DNA of 64,000 bases from Rostratula benghalensis (Eukaryota > Chordata > Aves > Charadriiformes > Rostratulidae): the NCBI GenBank assembly GCA_013399305.1, contig VXAI01000198.1, positions 434,875-498,874 of the forward strand, read 5' to 3'. The first letter of the stretch is position 1, and every line of letters begins with the position of its first letter. The position numbers were made by a program, and so were the translations under genes. Shown here piece by piece: positions 36,401-59,794 of this stretch. The notes beneath the pieces were generated by a model that searched no databases, was not told where the DNA came from, and saw only the letters and a program-made list of their open reading frames with translations.

Positions 36401-37599
36401 ACATATGAATCCTGGTAATGGCTCTTTCCCAAATACATTCTTATCAAATTACATGTTTTGCCTGGCTTCCAGCTGGACTTAATGAATGCCACGTACCTGC
36501 CTCAAACTGTGCTTGGCATTTCCAACCTAATGATCTCAGGACACTGGGGAGGGATTAAATGAGGTAGAAGAAAACTGATGGAAATAGGCAGCAGTTTGTC
36601 CAGATGCAGTGGGTGAATAGCAGGATCCCAGTCTCCAGCTCTACCTTTCTACAGCTTAGTGTGCTTTCTCTTCAATTAACCACTGAGTCTCACCCAGAAA
36701 AGCAATCAGAGGTAGATCTCTACAGCTCTCCTATCAAGGCCCTGTCCAGGGACCAAGAGTAGCCAAAGGGGAGGGTGTGTGCAGCTCCCAATGCCAGTCA
36801 CTGTACAAGGAACAGGACACAATAAAAAAGTTCTGCTACTTGACTATCCAAGCTGGATTAGTCCCACCTCTTGGCAGGGAGGATGGTTTAGACAACTCTT
36901 GAAATCCCTTCCCCATTTTCATAGGGAAATTTGCTCAGTGACTTCAGTCCTGCTTATTTTCAAAAGACTTTGAGTCACACTTCGGGGAGGTCAAAGGAAC
37001 AGAGACACAGTTTATCCCCTCCTGGCTCTGAGCCTCCTCCAGGCAGCACTTGGCTGTACAGCTCCCTTGGGACTGTGACCTGCTGCTGCTGGGATTTCCT
37101 TGCTGTCTCCTCGCCTCTGGGTTCCCAGCCCCTTTGGGCACAACCTTTCCCCAGCAATTAATGTGGTAAAGCCTGAAACATCAAACCCTGAAGCATAAGC
37201 TTCATTTGCACCCATATCAAAGATGCTCTACTCTGACAGAATGGTGTAAAACTCAAGTAAAACAGACTCAATATGATCTTTCCTCTGCCTGCCTTGATGC
37301 CACACACAAACCCTCTGCCCCTCAGCCCACACACGGTGCATCTTTAAGCTCTTTCTAAAGCCACTTGGAAGCCTCTTAAGCATTAAAGAGGGGCTTAATG
37401 GGACAGCAGGCCATGACATCCAGCAGACCCATTCCGGTCACAGGGAAGAGGAAATCCAGCTCTGGCACTGCCACTCCCCAGCTCCCCAGCCGCCACCAGT
37501 CATTAGCCACAGTGACACGCCAAGGCCACAGTTCCCTGGGGGGGTGAGGGGGTGGTCTGACCCCCGCCCGGTACAGAGGGGATTCCAGTCCAATGGCAC
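33421..37599. other. Intergenic ADAM9-TM2D2, no gene recognised
   Basis: Separates two head-to-head genes. No coding exon, RNA gene or intact mobile element could be supported. A minus-strand frame at 33923-34249 is Cys-containing but matches no family I recognise. Degraded repeats are likely but not assignable by eye. Confidence 0.5.
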
Positions 37600-38283
37600 A
37601 GGGAGCAGAACCCTTGCTCCCGCCGACTGCCCAGGCTCTAGGGAGCGGGGAGCCCCAAGAGACCCCGGGTGACCCTCTCTCCGCCGCTGCCCCAAAGAAG
37701 GCGGAGGAGCTGCCCCCTCTCCTCAGAGCCTGAGGCGGGGCCTCCCACAGCGCAAACGGCAGCGACCCCCAGAACCCGACGGGGACGCTGGGGGGCGGGC
37801 GAGGCCTCGCCCGGCCGCAGAGGGCCGCTCCCTCCCGCTTGGCGGCCTCACGGCGCCGGGCGGCTCCCACCGCGCCCCAGCAACTCACACCGAGCTGGGC
37901 AGCGCGTCCGGAGCCCGCTCGCCGCCGGGGCGCTAAGCGGGGAGCAGCGGGGAGCAGCGGGGAGCAGCGGGGAGCGGAGCGGGGGAGCGGGGCCCCCGCC
38001 GGCCGCCCCTCACCTCAGGGCGGGCCCCGACCCTCAGGGGCCGCGCGCGGCACCGCTGCCCTGCCTCCTGCCGCCACTCATAGGCTGGCCGTGCTCCCCG
38101 GCAGCCAATCAGCTCCTCGCCTGTTACGCACTTCCGCCCCGCTTCCGGGCGTTCCCCGCTTTTTCCGCGTTCGCTCTGACTGGCTGCGGGCGCCTATTCC
38201 CCGCCCCCCGGGGTGAGACGGCGGGCGCCCATTGGCTGGCGGCGGGGCGGCCCGGTGGCGGCGGCGTCTCCTAGCAGCGGGCC
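37600..38283 (+). promoter_or_regulatory. TM2D2: TM2D2 promoter CpG island
   Basis: CpG-rich sequence running into TM2D2 exon 1 and its first introns, TATA-less. It contains repeated ATTGGCTG/CCAATCAG-type CCAAT boxes on both strands (for example CAGCCAATCAG near 38103 and CATTGGCTGG near 38231) and GC boxes, typical of a housekeeping, potentially bidirectional promoter. Confidence 0.7.
37937..37986 (+). repeat. 10-bp G-rich minisatellite, G-quadruplex motif
   Basis: About four copies of a 10-bp unit (GGGGAGCAGC) give four GGGG runs separated by 6 nt, satisfying the usual G-quadruplex pattern. It lies about 300 bp upstream of the TM2D2 ATG. Confidence 0.88.
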
Positions 38284-39216
38284 ATGGCGCCGCGGCGCGG
38301 CGGGGCGGTGGGGTACGCGCTGCTGTGCGGGCAGGCCCTGCTGCTGCTGAGCAACCTCCTGCTGCTGCAGGGCGCCTCCCGCGGCACCGACCACAACGGC
38401 ACCGACCCCGAGGAGCCTGGCCCGGGGCCGCCCGCCGCCTCCTGGGCCTACACTGACCCGCAGGCGCCGCTCGTTCTCTGCACCTACCTGTGAGCACCGG
38501 GCCGGGCCGCGGGGAAGCAGCCGCCTCCACCCCCCCCACCCCCGCCCCCTTCCCTCATCGCTCCCTCCCTCCCCGCAGCCCCGATGAGTTCGTGGAGTGC
38601 GAGGAGCCGGTGGACCACGGCGGGAACGCCACGGCGCAGCAGGAGCTGGGCCACGGCTGTGTGAAGGTGAGGGGCGGGCGGGGAGCGGCGGCGGGGCCGG
38701 GCCGGCGGCGGGGCCCGGTCGCTGCCCGCCGCTGAGGGCTCCCCGCGCTGCTCGCAGTTCGGCGGACAGGCCTACGGCGAGGTGGAGCACACCCGGGTGC
38801 AGTGCCGGGCGCTGGACGGCATCGAGTGCGCCGAGCCGCGGAGCTTCCTGCGGGGCAGCCGGCCCTGCGTCAAGTAGGACGTGTTCCCCCGCTCCCCCCG
38901 GCCCCGGGCCCCGCGGGAGGGAGCCGCCCGGCCCGCGGGATGCTCTCGGTGGGGTTCGGTGGGGGGGGGACGGGACCCTCACCCCGCCCGCTTCCCTTGC
39001 AGGTACACGGGACACTACTTTATAACCACTCTGCTCTACTCGTTTTTCCTGGGGTGCTTTGGAGTGGATCGGTTCTGCCTGGGCCACACCGGCACCGCTG
39101 TGGGGAAGCTGCTGACGCTGGGAGGACTGGGCATCTGGTGGTTTGTCGACCTCATCCTCCTCATCACCGGCGGGCTGATGCCCAGCGATGGCAGCAACTG
39201 GTGCACCGTGTACTGA
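38284..39216 (+). CDS. TM2D2: TM2 domain-containing protein 2
   Basis: Four exons: 38284-38489, 38579-38666, 38758-38873, 39003-39216; 624 nt, 207 aa (human 214). Residues 1 to about 34 form a signal peptide ([20 protein letters not shown]). A Cys-containing luminal part follows with NGT and NAT sequons and [20 protein letters not shown]. Two hydrophobic helices (about 142-158 and 170-192) are joined by a short loop with the DRF motif (159-161, GVDRFCLGH) that defines TM2 proteins. The C-terminus GSNWCTVY is the family ending. The Drosophila orthologue (amaretto) acts with two paralogues in Notch signalling; the molecular role is unsettled. All introns are GT-AG and phases close. Head-to-head with ADAM9 as in mammals, but about 5.3 kb apart (ATG to ATG). 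Confidence 0.96.
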
Positions 39217-39486
39217 GGGGAGCGGAGCCCCCCGGAGAGGCCAGCGGGGTCTGCAGGACCAGGACCAGGTCCCTCTGCTCGTCCCATGGCATCAGAGTAG
39301 GCTCCAGCCTTGGACAAACGTGGGTTTGCAGAGCTGTAGCTTCATGCGCAGAACAATTGTCCGCGTTAATTCCTCTGCACAAAATTGTTCAGTATATATT
39401 TTGCTTGTTCAAAATAGCCTGGATTATCTCCTCCCTTGCAAGTGGCAAATCAGACCCTGCAATCACAGGGGGGTTAAACAAAGCCT

Positions 39487-39492
39487 AATAAA
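39487..39492 (+). terminator. TM2D2: TM2D2 poly(A) signal
   Basis: AATAAA 271 bp after the stop codon, giving a 3' UTR of roughly 290 nt. A second AATAAA at 40254-40259 could serve a longer form. Confidence 0.7.
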
Positions 39493-39514
39493 GCCTGGAG
39501 GGAGCTGGCTCCGG

Positions 39515-41010
39515 TCACGGGCAGGTGCAGGGGCGCAGGAGAGCGCGTGGGTGCTGTTCCTGGGCTGTGCCAACCTTCCAGGTGGAGTAACCTGACACAA
39601 AGTGAAAGCAACCGTGCTGAAGTGGTGAGCCCTGATCCTACAGGATTTGTCTAAACCCGTGTGCGCTGGCTGCGGGGGGAGCTGGGTTAGATTCAGTAAA
39701 ACCCCCACCCTTTGGAGACTCTTGGAGGAGGGGAAAGCCAAGTGCAGCAATTAAAGGTACTATTCAGGCCTCTTGGTGTAACGCTCCCTGCCACACTCGT
39801 GTTCTAGAAACACCACCTGCAGGACACTGCAACTGCTCCAAAGTGCATGTGTTATTTTAAAATTACCTGGTTTTCCTCCTCTCCCATCCTTTTTAGTAAA
39901 TAACCTGCTTTTCAAACCAGACCCATCCTGCTGCCGGGGCAGTGGGTTGCATTCCCTTTCCCTGCTGCCACATAGTCCTGTCCTCTAAAACCATCCCGTG
40001 GCAACCATTGCCTTTGCCTCATTAGTGATGGAGGGCTCTTTCACATCTGGGATTGTTCCCATCTGGAGCTGGGAAGGGCTGGGGAGCCGTGGGACATTGG
40101 GAAGGGGCCAGAGCTGGTGGGGGCAGCTGCTGTCCCTGTCCCAGTGACCCCCAGCACAGGGGGTGCGTGGTGCTGAGATGAGCGGCGGCGTCAGCAGCCT
40201 CACACCGAAAGAGGAAGCCCCACTAGATGCAGCCTGAAAACTTAACCAAGCTGAATAAAAATGGGAAAAGGAAGCTGCAGCATCGCAGCCAGAACCAGAC
40301 ACAAAACCCCTGTATGCAAAAGTCCAGTCACATCTGGTGTACAACTCAGCCAACGTGACCTCTCCTCGCACGGCCCCGCAGCCCCAGCGCCCGCCAGCCC
40401 CCCATTTCCTGCCGCTGTCACCTCTGTCTCCAGCAGAGCTGTGGAGGGGTTCACTGCGGGCAGGAATTCTGCCCAGTCCAGTCTGGGTTTGGGGTTCGTT
40501 GCAACAGCTCCTCCTCTCTGGGGAGTGGGGTTTATATCCCATTTAGGTCATAAGGAATGGGAATTTGGCAGCTCTGCCCGGGCCTGGGGGCAGTGGGGTG
40601 GGGGGAAGCTTCCTCATGAAGCTACCACATTCCTCGGGCCGGGGGAACAGCGGGGCTGGAAAGCCCACGGGGGGAGATTATGCAGTGAGCTGGAAAGAAA
40701 AAAATTAGTAATGCCATGTGCAAAAGCCCATTGTCATTAACAGCCCCCTGTGTCCCCAGCCTAGCAGCCACCAGCAGGACCCGATTCCTCCTGTGGATGA
40801 GGCTGCTGGGGGTCGTGCTGAGGAGCACCCGGGGATCGGTCCTGCAGCCTCCTCCCACCAGTGAGTTCAGAGGCACAGGGAGGGGGGACTTCCCTGCCAC
40901 CACCATGCACTCACCCCCTCACACCCCAGGCCCCACCTCCCCACGTCGGGGCTTGGTCAGTTCTCACTGGAAAACTGGACATTAGAAGCAAAAAAAAAAA
41001 AAAACCCAAA
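39515..41010. other. Convergent gap TM2D2-PLEKHA2, HTRA4 not seen
   Basis: About 1.5 kb between the two predicted 3' ends. No serine-protease or PDZ coding sequence is recognisable, although HTRA4 occupies this interval in mammals. Only simple A-rich sequence (40990-41004) and GC-rich unique DNA are seen. Confidence 0.6.
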
Positions 41011-41035
41011 AACCTAAAGTGCTTAAAGCAAGAGC

Positions 41036-41041
41036 TTTATT
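41036..41041 (-). terminator. PLEKHA2: Candidate PLEKHA2 poly(A) signal
   Basis: AATAAA on the minus strand followed downstream by TTTTTGGG and a long T-run, a plausible U-rich downstream element. Confidence 0.5.
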
Positions 41042-42001
41042 GGGACACACTTCCCCACGGAAGGCTCACGAGGAGCAGTAGCTGGTGTCCTACCAGCAGC
41101 AGCAATAAAATCACCCTTGTCCCTGGAGCTGGGAGGATGCACGTGGCCCAGAGATAGGGGCTTCCCTCTGTCACCTCCCTACCAAGGACACGGGGGGAAA
41201 GGGATGCCCCGTTTAGTCCCTGTCCTCTCACTTTCTAGCACTGAGAAGACCAAAAAAACATTTTCAGCGCAGAAGCCAGGATGGCTCTTTGCCCTCCCCT
41301 TGGTGAAGCTGCCCGGGGGGTAAGGGTGTCCTGGGGGTGGGCAGTCCATCCCCCTGCAGCTCCAAGGGGCTTCAGCCACACGTGTGGCACAAGGGACACC
41401 AAGCAGGACTCAGGCAGCTCTGCGCAGCATCCCTAAACCTCCCCCCAGCATGTGGGGGGAGCACCCACCAGTCCCCCCACCCCAGCAGGGAGGACACTCA
41501 ACCCCCCCAACAACCATCCCCCAAAATACACCGCCTGGAAGAGCAACTGGGATTTCCTTCTTTATTTAAAAACACAGGGAAAAAAGGGGTTCCAGCATTT
41601 ACAGGTGATGGGTGGGAGGGGGGTCACTGACACCATGGGGGTCACAGAGCATCACCCACGCCAGGCCCCCCCATCCCTAAGAGCACTTGACACCCCCAGG
41701 ATCAGCTGAAACCGCTTGGGAGTTTTCACAGGGAAGAGCAAAACCTCCTCTCACACCCCTCTGCGCACACAAGGTTCCCCGCACACCCCCCTGGGGAGCG
41801 GGGACACCCCCCGCACACACACGGCCTTCTCAGGGGACAGGGCTGTCCCCAGGCAGAGGTGAGGGGACACCGGTTTGCTCTGGAGCAGCACCACAAAGCT
41901 CCTCCGAGGTCTGGCTGCGTCTGCCCGCTCCCTGGGGATGGAAATTCCTCCCTGGCTGCGTTGGGGACGGGTCTGGAGCCCGGCTCGACACTGAACACAC
42001 T

Positions 42002-42264
42002 CCACTTCCATCCCACGTCCCACACTCCACTTCCACCCCACACTCCACTTCCACCCCACGTCCCACACTCCACTTCCATCCCACGTCCCACACTCCACTT
42101 CCATCCCACGTCCCACACTCCACTTCCACCCCACGTCCCACACTCCACTTCCACCCCACGTCCCACACTCCACTTCCATCCCACGTCCCACACTCCACTT
42201 CCATCCCACGTCCCACACTCCACTTCCATCCCACGTCCCACACTCCACTTCCATCCCACGTCCC
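42002..42264. repeat. 25-bp minisatellite, about 10 copies
   Basis: Copies of a unit starting CCACTTCCA begin at 42002, 42027, 42045, 42070, 42095, 42120, 42145, 42170, 42195, 42220 and 42245; one copy (42027) is an 18-bp deletion form. Copies differ mainly by a C/T at one site. On the PLEKHA2 sense strand each full unit has two GGG runs around ACGT, so the array is G-rich RNA. Because 25 is not a multiple of 3, all frames stay open across it, which creates long spurious open frames. Confidence 0.95.
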
Positions 42265-43058
42265 GGCTCTGCGCTGTTCTGGGGAGGAGAACCAGGAATG
42301 GCGCAAGAGCGCTGCAGCCGCTGGTGTTTCTCCTCCTGGATAATTAACCCTAATTGTGCAACAAGCTGCTGCTTCACCATCCCAGGCCCGAGGAAACTTG
42401 GCAATTATCAAGCAAGAGGAGCACCCGCTGGCTTTGAAGCCTCGCACAAAGGCACCATGGTCCCTCTGCGTTTGGTGTTCTCCAGAAAGGAGGTCAGGGC
42501 ACCGTCACCAAGGGCCGTGGCACCACGGCTGACAGACCTACCAACTGCTAACACATCTCTGAAACACCACTTTATGAGCCAAACAGCAAGTCAGCCTAAG
42601 AAAAAAAGGTTTCAAACACTAGTGCAAATAAAGCAGGAAGGAGAAAAAGGAAGAGCATGATCTAGGTTTCTACAATTAAATAAGAAATATTAACACTCGC
42701 CCTGTACCGTTTGCATGGATTCCCGCTCCTTGTCATAGTTCCAGTGTTCTCCAGCTTCTCCACCACCCGTACCCCCAGTCTGGGGGTCCCCATCACCCCC
42801 CAGCTCCTCCAGCTGCCAGCCCCAGCAGATCATGGTCAGGGGGGCAGCCCCCACCACAGGGGGCACTTCCCATTCCCATCTCCCCGAGATCCATTGGGCT
42901 GATCAACGCCTCGGGGCAAAACACACGGAGCTCGGCCGGACCCCCGGCTGGAGCACAGCTGCCAAACAGCTGGAGACTGCAAAGGGCAGGGACAAACCAG
43001 ACTTTTTGGTTCTGGGGAGCACCTTGAGCTGATTCTGCAGAGAACACATAATGCCAAG

Positions 43059-43104
43059 AAAAAAAAAAAAAAAGAGAAAGAAAGAAAGAAAACAAACAAA
43101 CGAA
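43059..43104. repeat. A-rich / (GAAA)n / (CAAA)n simple repeat
   Basis: An A15 run followed by GAAA and CAAA units on the plus strand; U/C-rich in the predicted PLEKHA2 3' UTR. Confidence 0.9.
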
Positions 43105-44545
43105 GTCTAAAATAGAGGGAAGCCTTGTTAACTCAACCGCCCCACACACTAAGCTTGCAATGGAAAAATTCCTGCTCTGCTCGCCCAGATTTATCAGCTG
43201 GAGCAGGGCTGAGATGGGAAAGAGTGTGCCCGAGTCTGACCTGGGACTCAGCCTGCAGCCAAGGCAAGTGTCTCGAGAGCCCCAGGTGCCCGGGCAGCGC
43301 TGGCCCCGCTGCAGCCGTGCCCAGACAGGACGTGCTCGGGCACCGCGGCTCTCGGGGTGACAGCAACGTGTCCCACTGATGGCAGGGTGGGGAGGGGCGT
43401 CCTCGCTCAGCACCCAGGGATTCCACACACCTTTCCAGGTGAAGATACCGGAGGATCTCACTGCATGGGGAACACCTGAATTTCCTACACACCATTTATC
43501 ACACCACCCCCGGGGGCTGATTTGGGTACGGGAATGACGAGTTCCCACTGCTCCAAAAACTTCTGCTCGTTTTCATCTCGCGGCAGCAGCAGGAGAGTTG
43601 GCTGGACAAGTCTTCCTGGATTCTTTAAATGCTTGGCTTTGTGTTCCTCTTTGCTAAAAGCCCTTCACCGCACGGGCACAGCGTCCTGGTGCCCAGATGT
43701 GCCCAGTGCAGAACCCACACCGTACCTGAGGATGTTCCTGTCCCCAGGAGCCACCGTCACACCGGCCCCAGCTCCCGTGTGGGACACAGCAGTGAGCCTT
43801 TTGGAGGGTCTGAGCAGGGACCCTGCCAGCCCTGGGGTTTAACAGTGGCCACAGGTATAAAAAGACATCATTAAAAGCCAATAGACCTGTTGATATGGCA
43901 GTGGTCAGGCAGTGTACAGAACTGGTCTCCTGGGGAAAAAAAGTCATCAAAAACGGGGAGTTGCGGCGTGTCCCTGTGCAGGCAGCCCCAGGTTGGCAGC
44001 TCCCCGGCACTGCCCGGGAAAGGCTGAGCAGCACAAAAGGGGGGAAAAACGTTTTTCCCAACACAAGAAAGGCCACATTCCCCGTCTCGCCTCCGAGACC
44101 TCCTGCTGCTTCCTCCAGGCTTGGTTTGGGGGGAAAACCATGCAGTTGCAGCAGGGGATGCCCCTCACCCAGGCCATGCTGGGGACCAGAGTGACAGCAG
44201 CACGAGGTCACCCTGCCCAGAGGTGGCTTCCGAGACACGGAGCTGCCAGGGCAAAGCGCAGGCAGGAGTGGGCAGGGACCACGCTGCCCAGCGGAGCGGG
44301 GCAGAGGGACAGGGGTCCTGCCGGAGCCCGTATCACAGGGATGGAAGGAAGGGGCCACTTCACCCCCACCGAGGTGATGGAGCGAGCCTGGTCCGAGGCA
44401 CCGAGCGGATGCAGGAAGACTGGTCCCAGTCCCAGCACGTCTGCACCCCCCAAACTGTCCCGTGGGCACCCCAATCTGCCCCACGGCACTCTGGTGGCCG
44501 GGGAGGTGATGTGCAGAGCCGGGGAGGGGGTGGCTGGGTGCCCGC

Positions 44546-56282
<11,737 letters not shown>

Positions 56283-59200
56283 CTGCAGGGGGACAGCCAG
56301 GCAGAGCTGGGTGCCCTGCTCCCACCGCCCCCCTCCCCCAGGGAGCTCCTGCACCCACAGCCCCCTCAGCCCACGGCTGCCAGATGTGCTGGGGTGCCAG
56401 TGAGACCCCACAGCCCCCCTCACAGCACAAGGATGCTGAGAAGGAGAGGGAAGGCACAACCAGGGCTGCTCCAGACAGCGCTTCAGCTGCCTCCCCTCGC
56501 TGGAACACGAGGCACTTCCATAAAGGCTTTCCTCCCTGCGGAGCTGCAGAAGGCTCCTCGGCCCCGAGAGCTGCCAACCCCCCTCAAAGCCCGGCCAGAG
56601 CTGGCATGAGGCTGGGCAGAGGGGCTCTCTCAGTTTGCTGCTCAGCCAGCTCCCCCCTCCACACCATGTCCTGTGGCTGAGCATCCTGCCCATCCCCCTT
56701 TCCCACCCTGCCCACACTCCCCACTCTTCTCCCAGACCCCCACGATTTACCCCACAAAAAAGCAGAGTCAAACTGCATTTGCACCACAGGGAAGCTGCCA
56801 AACACAACCCTCACCCAGCACACCTTCGTGCCAGGCAGGAGCAGACCAAAAGAGCTCAGCGAGGGGCTGCAGGGCTCTGGGAGGAACCTGGGAGCTGCAG
56901 TGGACTCCATGAACACTCGTGGCAGCATGACCACCAGGACATCCCGGGGCAGTGACTGAGTGATGCCAAGTCACAGCCCCAAACTGTCCCTGTCACAGCC
57001 GTGGCCATGTCCCACTGAGCTGCCCATGGGACAGCTCAGCAGCGTGGGGCAGCCCTTGCCACAGCCCAGGCCACCAAGAGAGGACAAAGTAGCCACAAAG
57101 GATTTGATGTGAGACACCAGGTCGCTGGGAACCATAAGAGAAAATCATCCCAAAGCAGCCTGGGCTAGAGAGAGCCCGAGCACACTCCCAGGAAATGGAA
57201 AACAATCTGCAACTCCAGCAGAAAATCTGTGCAGCCAGGATGCCGAGTCAGCAGGGAAAACAATGACCCATCGCCGCGGGGCCAGGCCGTGTCACCAGGT
57301 TTGCCACAGGCACAGACCCCCCGGCCAGGGAGAGCCAGCTCTGAGCCCAGGCTCCAAGCAGAGCTGGGCTGGCACCAGCCTCCCAGGCAGCCCCCCCACG
57401 GACCCCTCTGCAGGATGAGGGAGAAATGCCATTGCTGACTTGCCACAACGGCCCTGAGCCACCGGATTGAGACCACGGGGCTTTGGATGGGCTTTGTCTG
57501 TGCCCCCCGTGGGTGTGGGACGCGGGGGGAACCCCAGCATCGCCCTGTCACCCCGCGGCAGTGGGGTGCACGTTGTCACCGCTTCCATTCTCCTGTGGCA
57601 CCCACCCATCCTGCACAGCCGAGCTGCGGCAGGGGGAACCCCTGGCACCCCTGGGTCTGTGCACCATCGATTGCAGCCCCGTGTGGGGAGCGAAAGCAGC
57701 GCCCAGAGCTGCGGGGCCCAGGCAGAGCCCCCTCCCCAGGGCGCAGGGGGGGCGGGTGGGGACAGAGGCAGTGGTTACCCAAAGGATGTGAGCTGAGCCC
57801 AGCGCGGTTTGTCCGGCAGAAGAGGGGTGACTCGCGCAGGTGCCAGAAGTGGAGGCTGCACAAATAAAAGATCTCATGCAGAAAAGGAGGAAATACTATT
57901 TTTGAGCCGAATAGCGGCAGCGGAGTGGGGCCCTGAGAGGCAAGCGTTGTGCAAGAGTTGTGGTGCAGCTGCAAAGGTAGAGGTGGCAGAAAACAAGCCA
58001 ACCTGTTGTCAGGATCTCAGGGTTTGTCACCAGGGTTTCAGAGATGGGTTATCAGGGCTTTGCTAAGAGGGAAATCGCACTGCTTCAGTAGAAGAGAGTG
58101 GTTTAAAACAACACATTTGCCCCGATGCAAAGGTTATGTGGGCACTTCACATTTTACTGCTTGTTCGTGGGCGGGGGGAAGCACAGGGAGAGCAGATTCC
58201 CAAGTGCCTTCAATCATAACAACGAGTTCAGACCAGGCCTCGTAAAATCACCTCTTTCTCCTGCTGCTAAGAGAAGTCCAGAGATTTCTGCTGACAAGAG
58301 GCACGAGGAAGAGCTGAGCTGTGTCACAGGCAGTGCAGGGACGAGCCCCCAGCCCCACGGCGCTGCACTGTTGGATCCACGGGACATCCTACATTCCCCC
58401 TCTGCCATCCTTAATTCCCAGCTTTTTCAGAGTCATAATATCCCACCAAAAAAGACAACCCTTTTCTGTCTCAGATAATGAGATGACAAGTGCAATTAGG
58501 CTATAGAAGAAGGTTTACAGCAAAAATACCCTCTCACCTGCCTCCTGAGACACAGGTAAGTGCCCCCCAGGGACAGGCAGATGGTGGGGGGCACCCTGCA
58601 AACAGCACCCTCACCCCTCTCTGCAGTCACTGCTGGCTCAAGGACCTCGTGTGCTGCCACCCAGCCAGACTTTCCAGGAAGCAGCCCCAGGACACCAGCA
58701 CTGCCCGTGCCCTGCTCTGTCCTGCTCCCAACGCAGCTACAGCCACGGCAGCGTGACCCAGGGACACCCGGCAGCAGAAAAAGCCATAGGAATGGCAGAC
58801 CTGACACTCAGAGCACCACAGCAGCACGGGGCAGAGGCACCTCCTTGGCACCTCACCCCACAGCACGGCCCACCCCACCTGCGGGCAGCCACAGCATCAT
58901 CCTCCTCCTCCTCCTCTCCCACGCCTGTCTGCCCGAGCGGCCCCGGTGCCGGTTGGGGTGCGGGATGACCATCCCCGTTCCACCAGGGCTCTGAGCCACA
59001 GCACCCACTGCCCCCAGGGAGCCCCCAGGAGCCCCGGGGCGATGGCTGCAGCTGCAGTGGGTGCAGCACCACTTCCTTCTACCTGCTCTTGCACAGGAGT
59101 TTCCAGAGTCGGCTGCACCGACGTCTGTCCGGCGGCTCACACACCAGCCAGACGGTGTGGGCAGAACCCAGCACCCAACTCCTGCCAGTTCCAGACATTT

Positions 59201-59794
59201 GCCTTAATGAAATAATTAACCTGTTGAGAGGCAGGCTGGGAGCAGCCAGGATACACTTCTTCACCGCACCCCCCAAACACCAGCCAAGAGACCACGCTCT
59301 GAACGGCTGTGGACCCCAAATCCTTCCCATGCATTCACCACCACCCAAGCACAGACCCGTGCCCGCAGCGCTCCCAGACCCCACTCCCAGAACCGCGGGA
59401 CATCCCGGCAGGAGCATCCCCCGCTGTCCCCAGATCCCCCCGACCCCCCCAAGCACGAACGTGCAGAAGCCACCGGCGCCCCCGCCGCCCCCGGGAGGCC
59501 TCTTCCCTCTGGCCGAGGCACGGATGCTCCAGCTGCTGCCACCGGAGCTTCTGCCACATCCCTGGACCGACGGACCGGCCCCACGGCGGCTGCTCCACTC
59601 GGGACCGGACCCCCGCGGCCGCCCCCCCCCGGCCCGATTCGCTCCCCCTTCCCGGGGGGGAGCCCAGGAGGGGTGGAGAGGGATGGAGAGAGGATGGGGA
59701 CGGGGCGGCCAGGGTCCCCAGCCCGCCCCCCGCCGGGGAGCGCTGCCCACGGGCGGGCCGGCGGCTCCGCGGACACGCGTGTCCCCCGCACTCA
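56283..59794 (-). other. PLEKHA2: PLEKHA2 first intron (5' UTR intron)
   Basis: Predicted intron between the non-coding first exon and the start exon. It holds a (TCC)n tract near 58904 but no coding exon or RNA gene that I can support. Confidence 0.45.

Larger units (their letters stand above)
41020..44545 (-). other. PLEKHA2: PLEKHA2 3' UTR (predicted)
   Basis: Runs from the stop at 44546 to a minus-strand AATAAA at 41041-41036, about 3.5 kb; another signal at 41566-41561 would shorten it. It contains a 25-bp minisatellite and a GAAA-rich tract and no other coding sequence. The extent is inferred from signals; long 3' UTRs are usual for PLEKHA2. Confidence 0.5.

Noticed and set aside
38802..39488. 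228-aa plus-strand frame overlapping TM2D2
   Set aside because: Shadow of TM2D2 exons 3-4 in another frame running through the intron; the correct frame is fixed by the TM2 domain.
42002..42264. CRISPR-like array
   Set aside because: Contiguous copies with no unique spacers in a vertebrate genome; a minisatellite.
41687..42447. Long open frames on both strands (up to 218 aa) of repetitive peptides over the 25-bp array
   Set aside because: The repeat unit length is not a multiple of three, so every frame stays open; no start context, splice support or family match.
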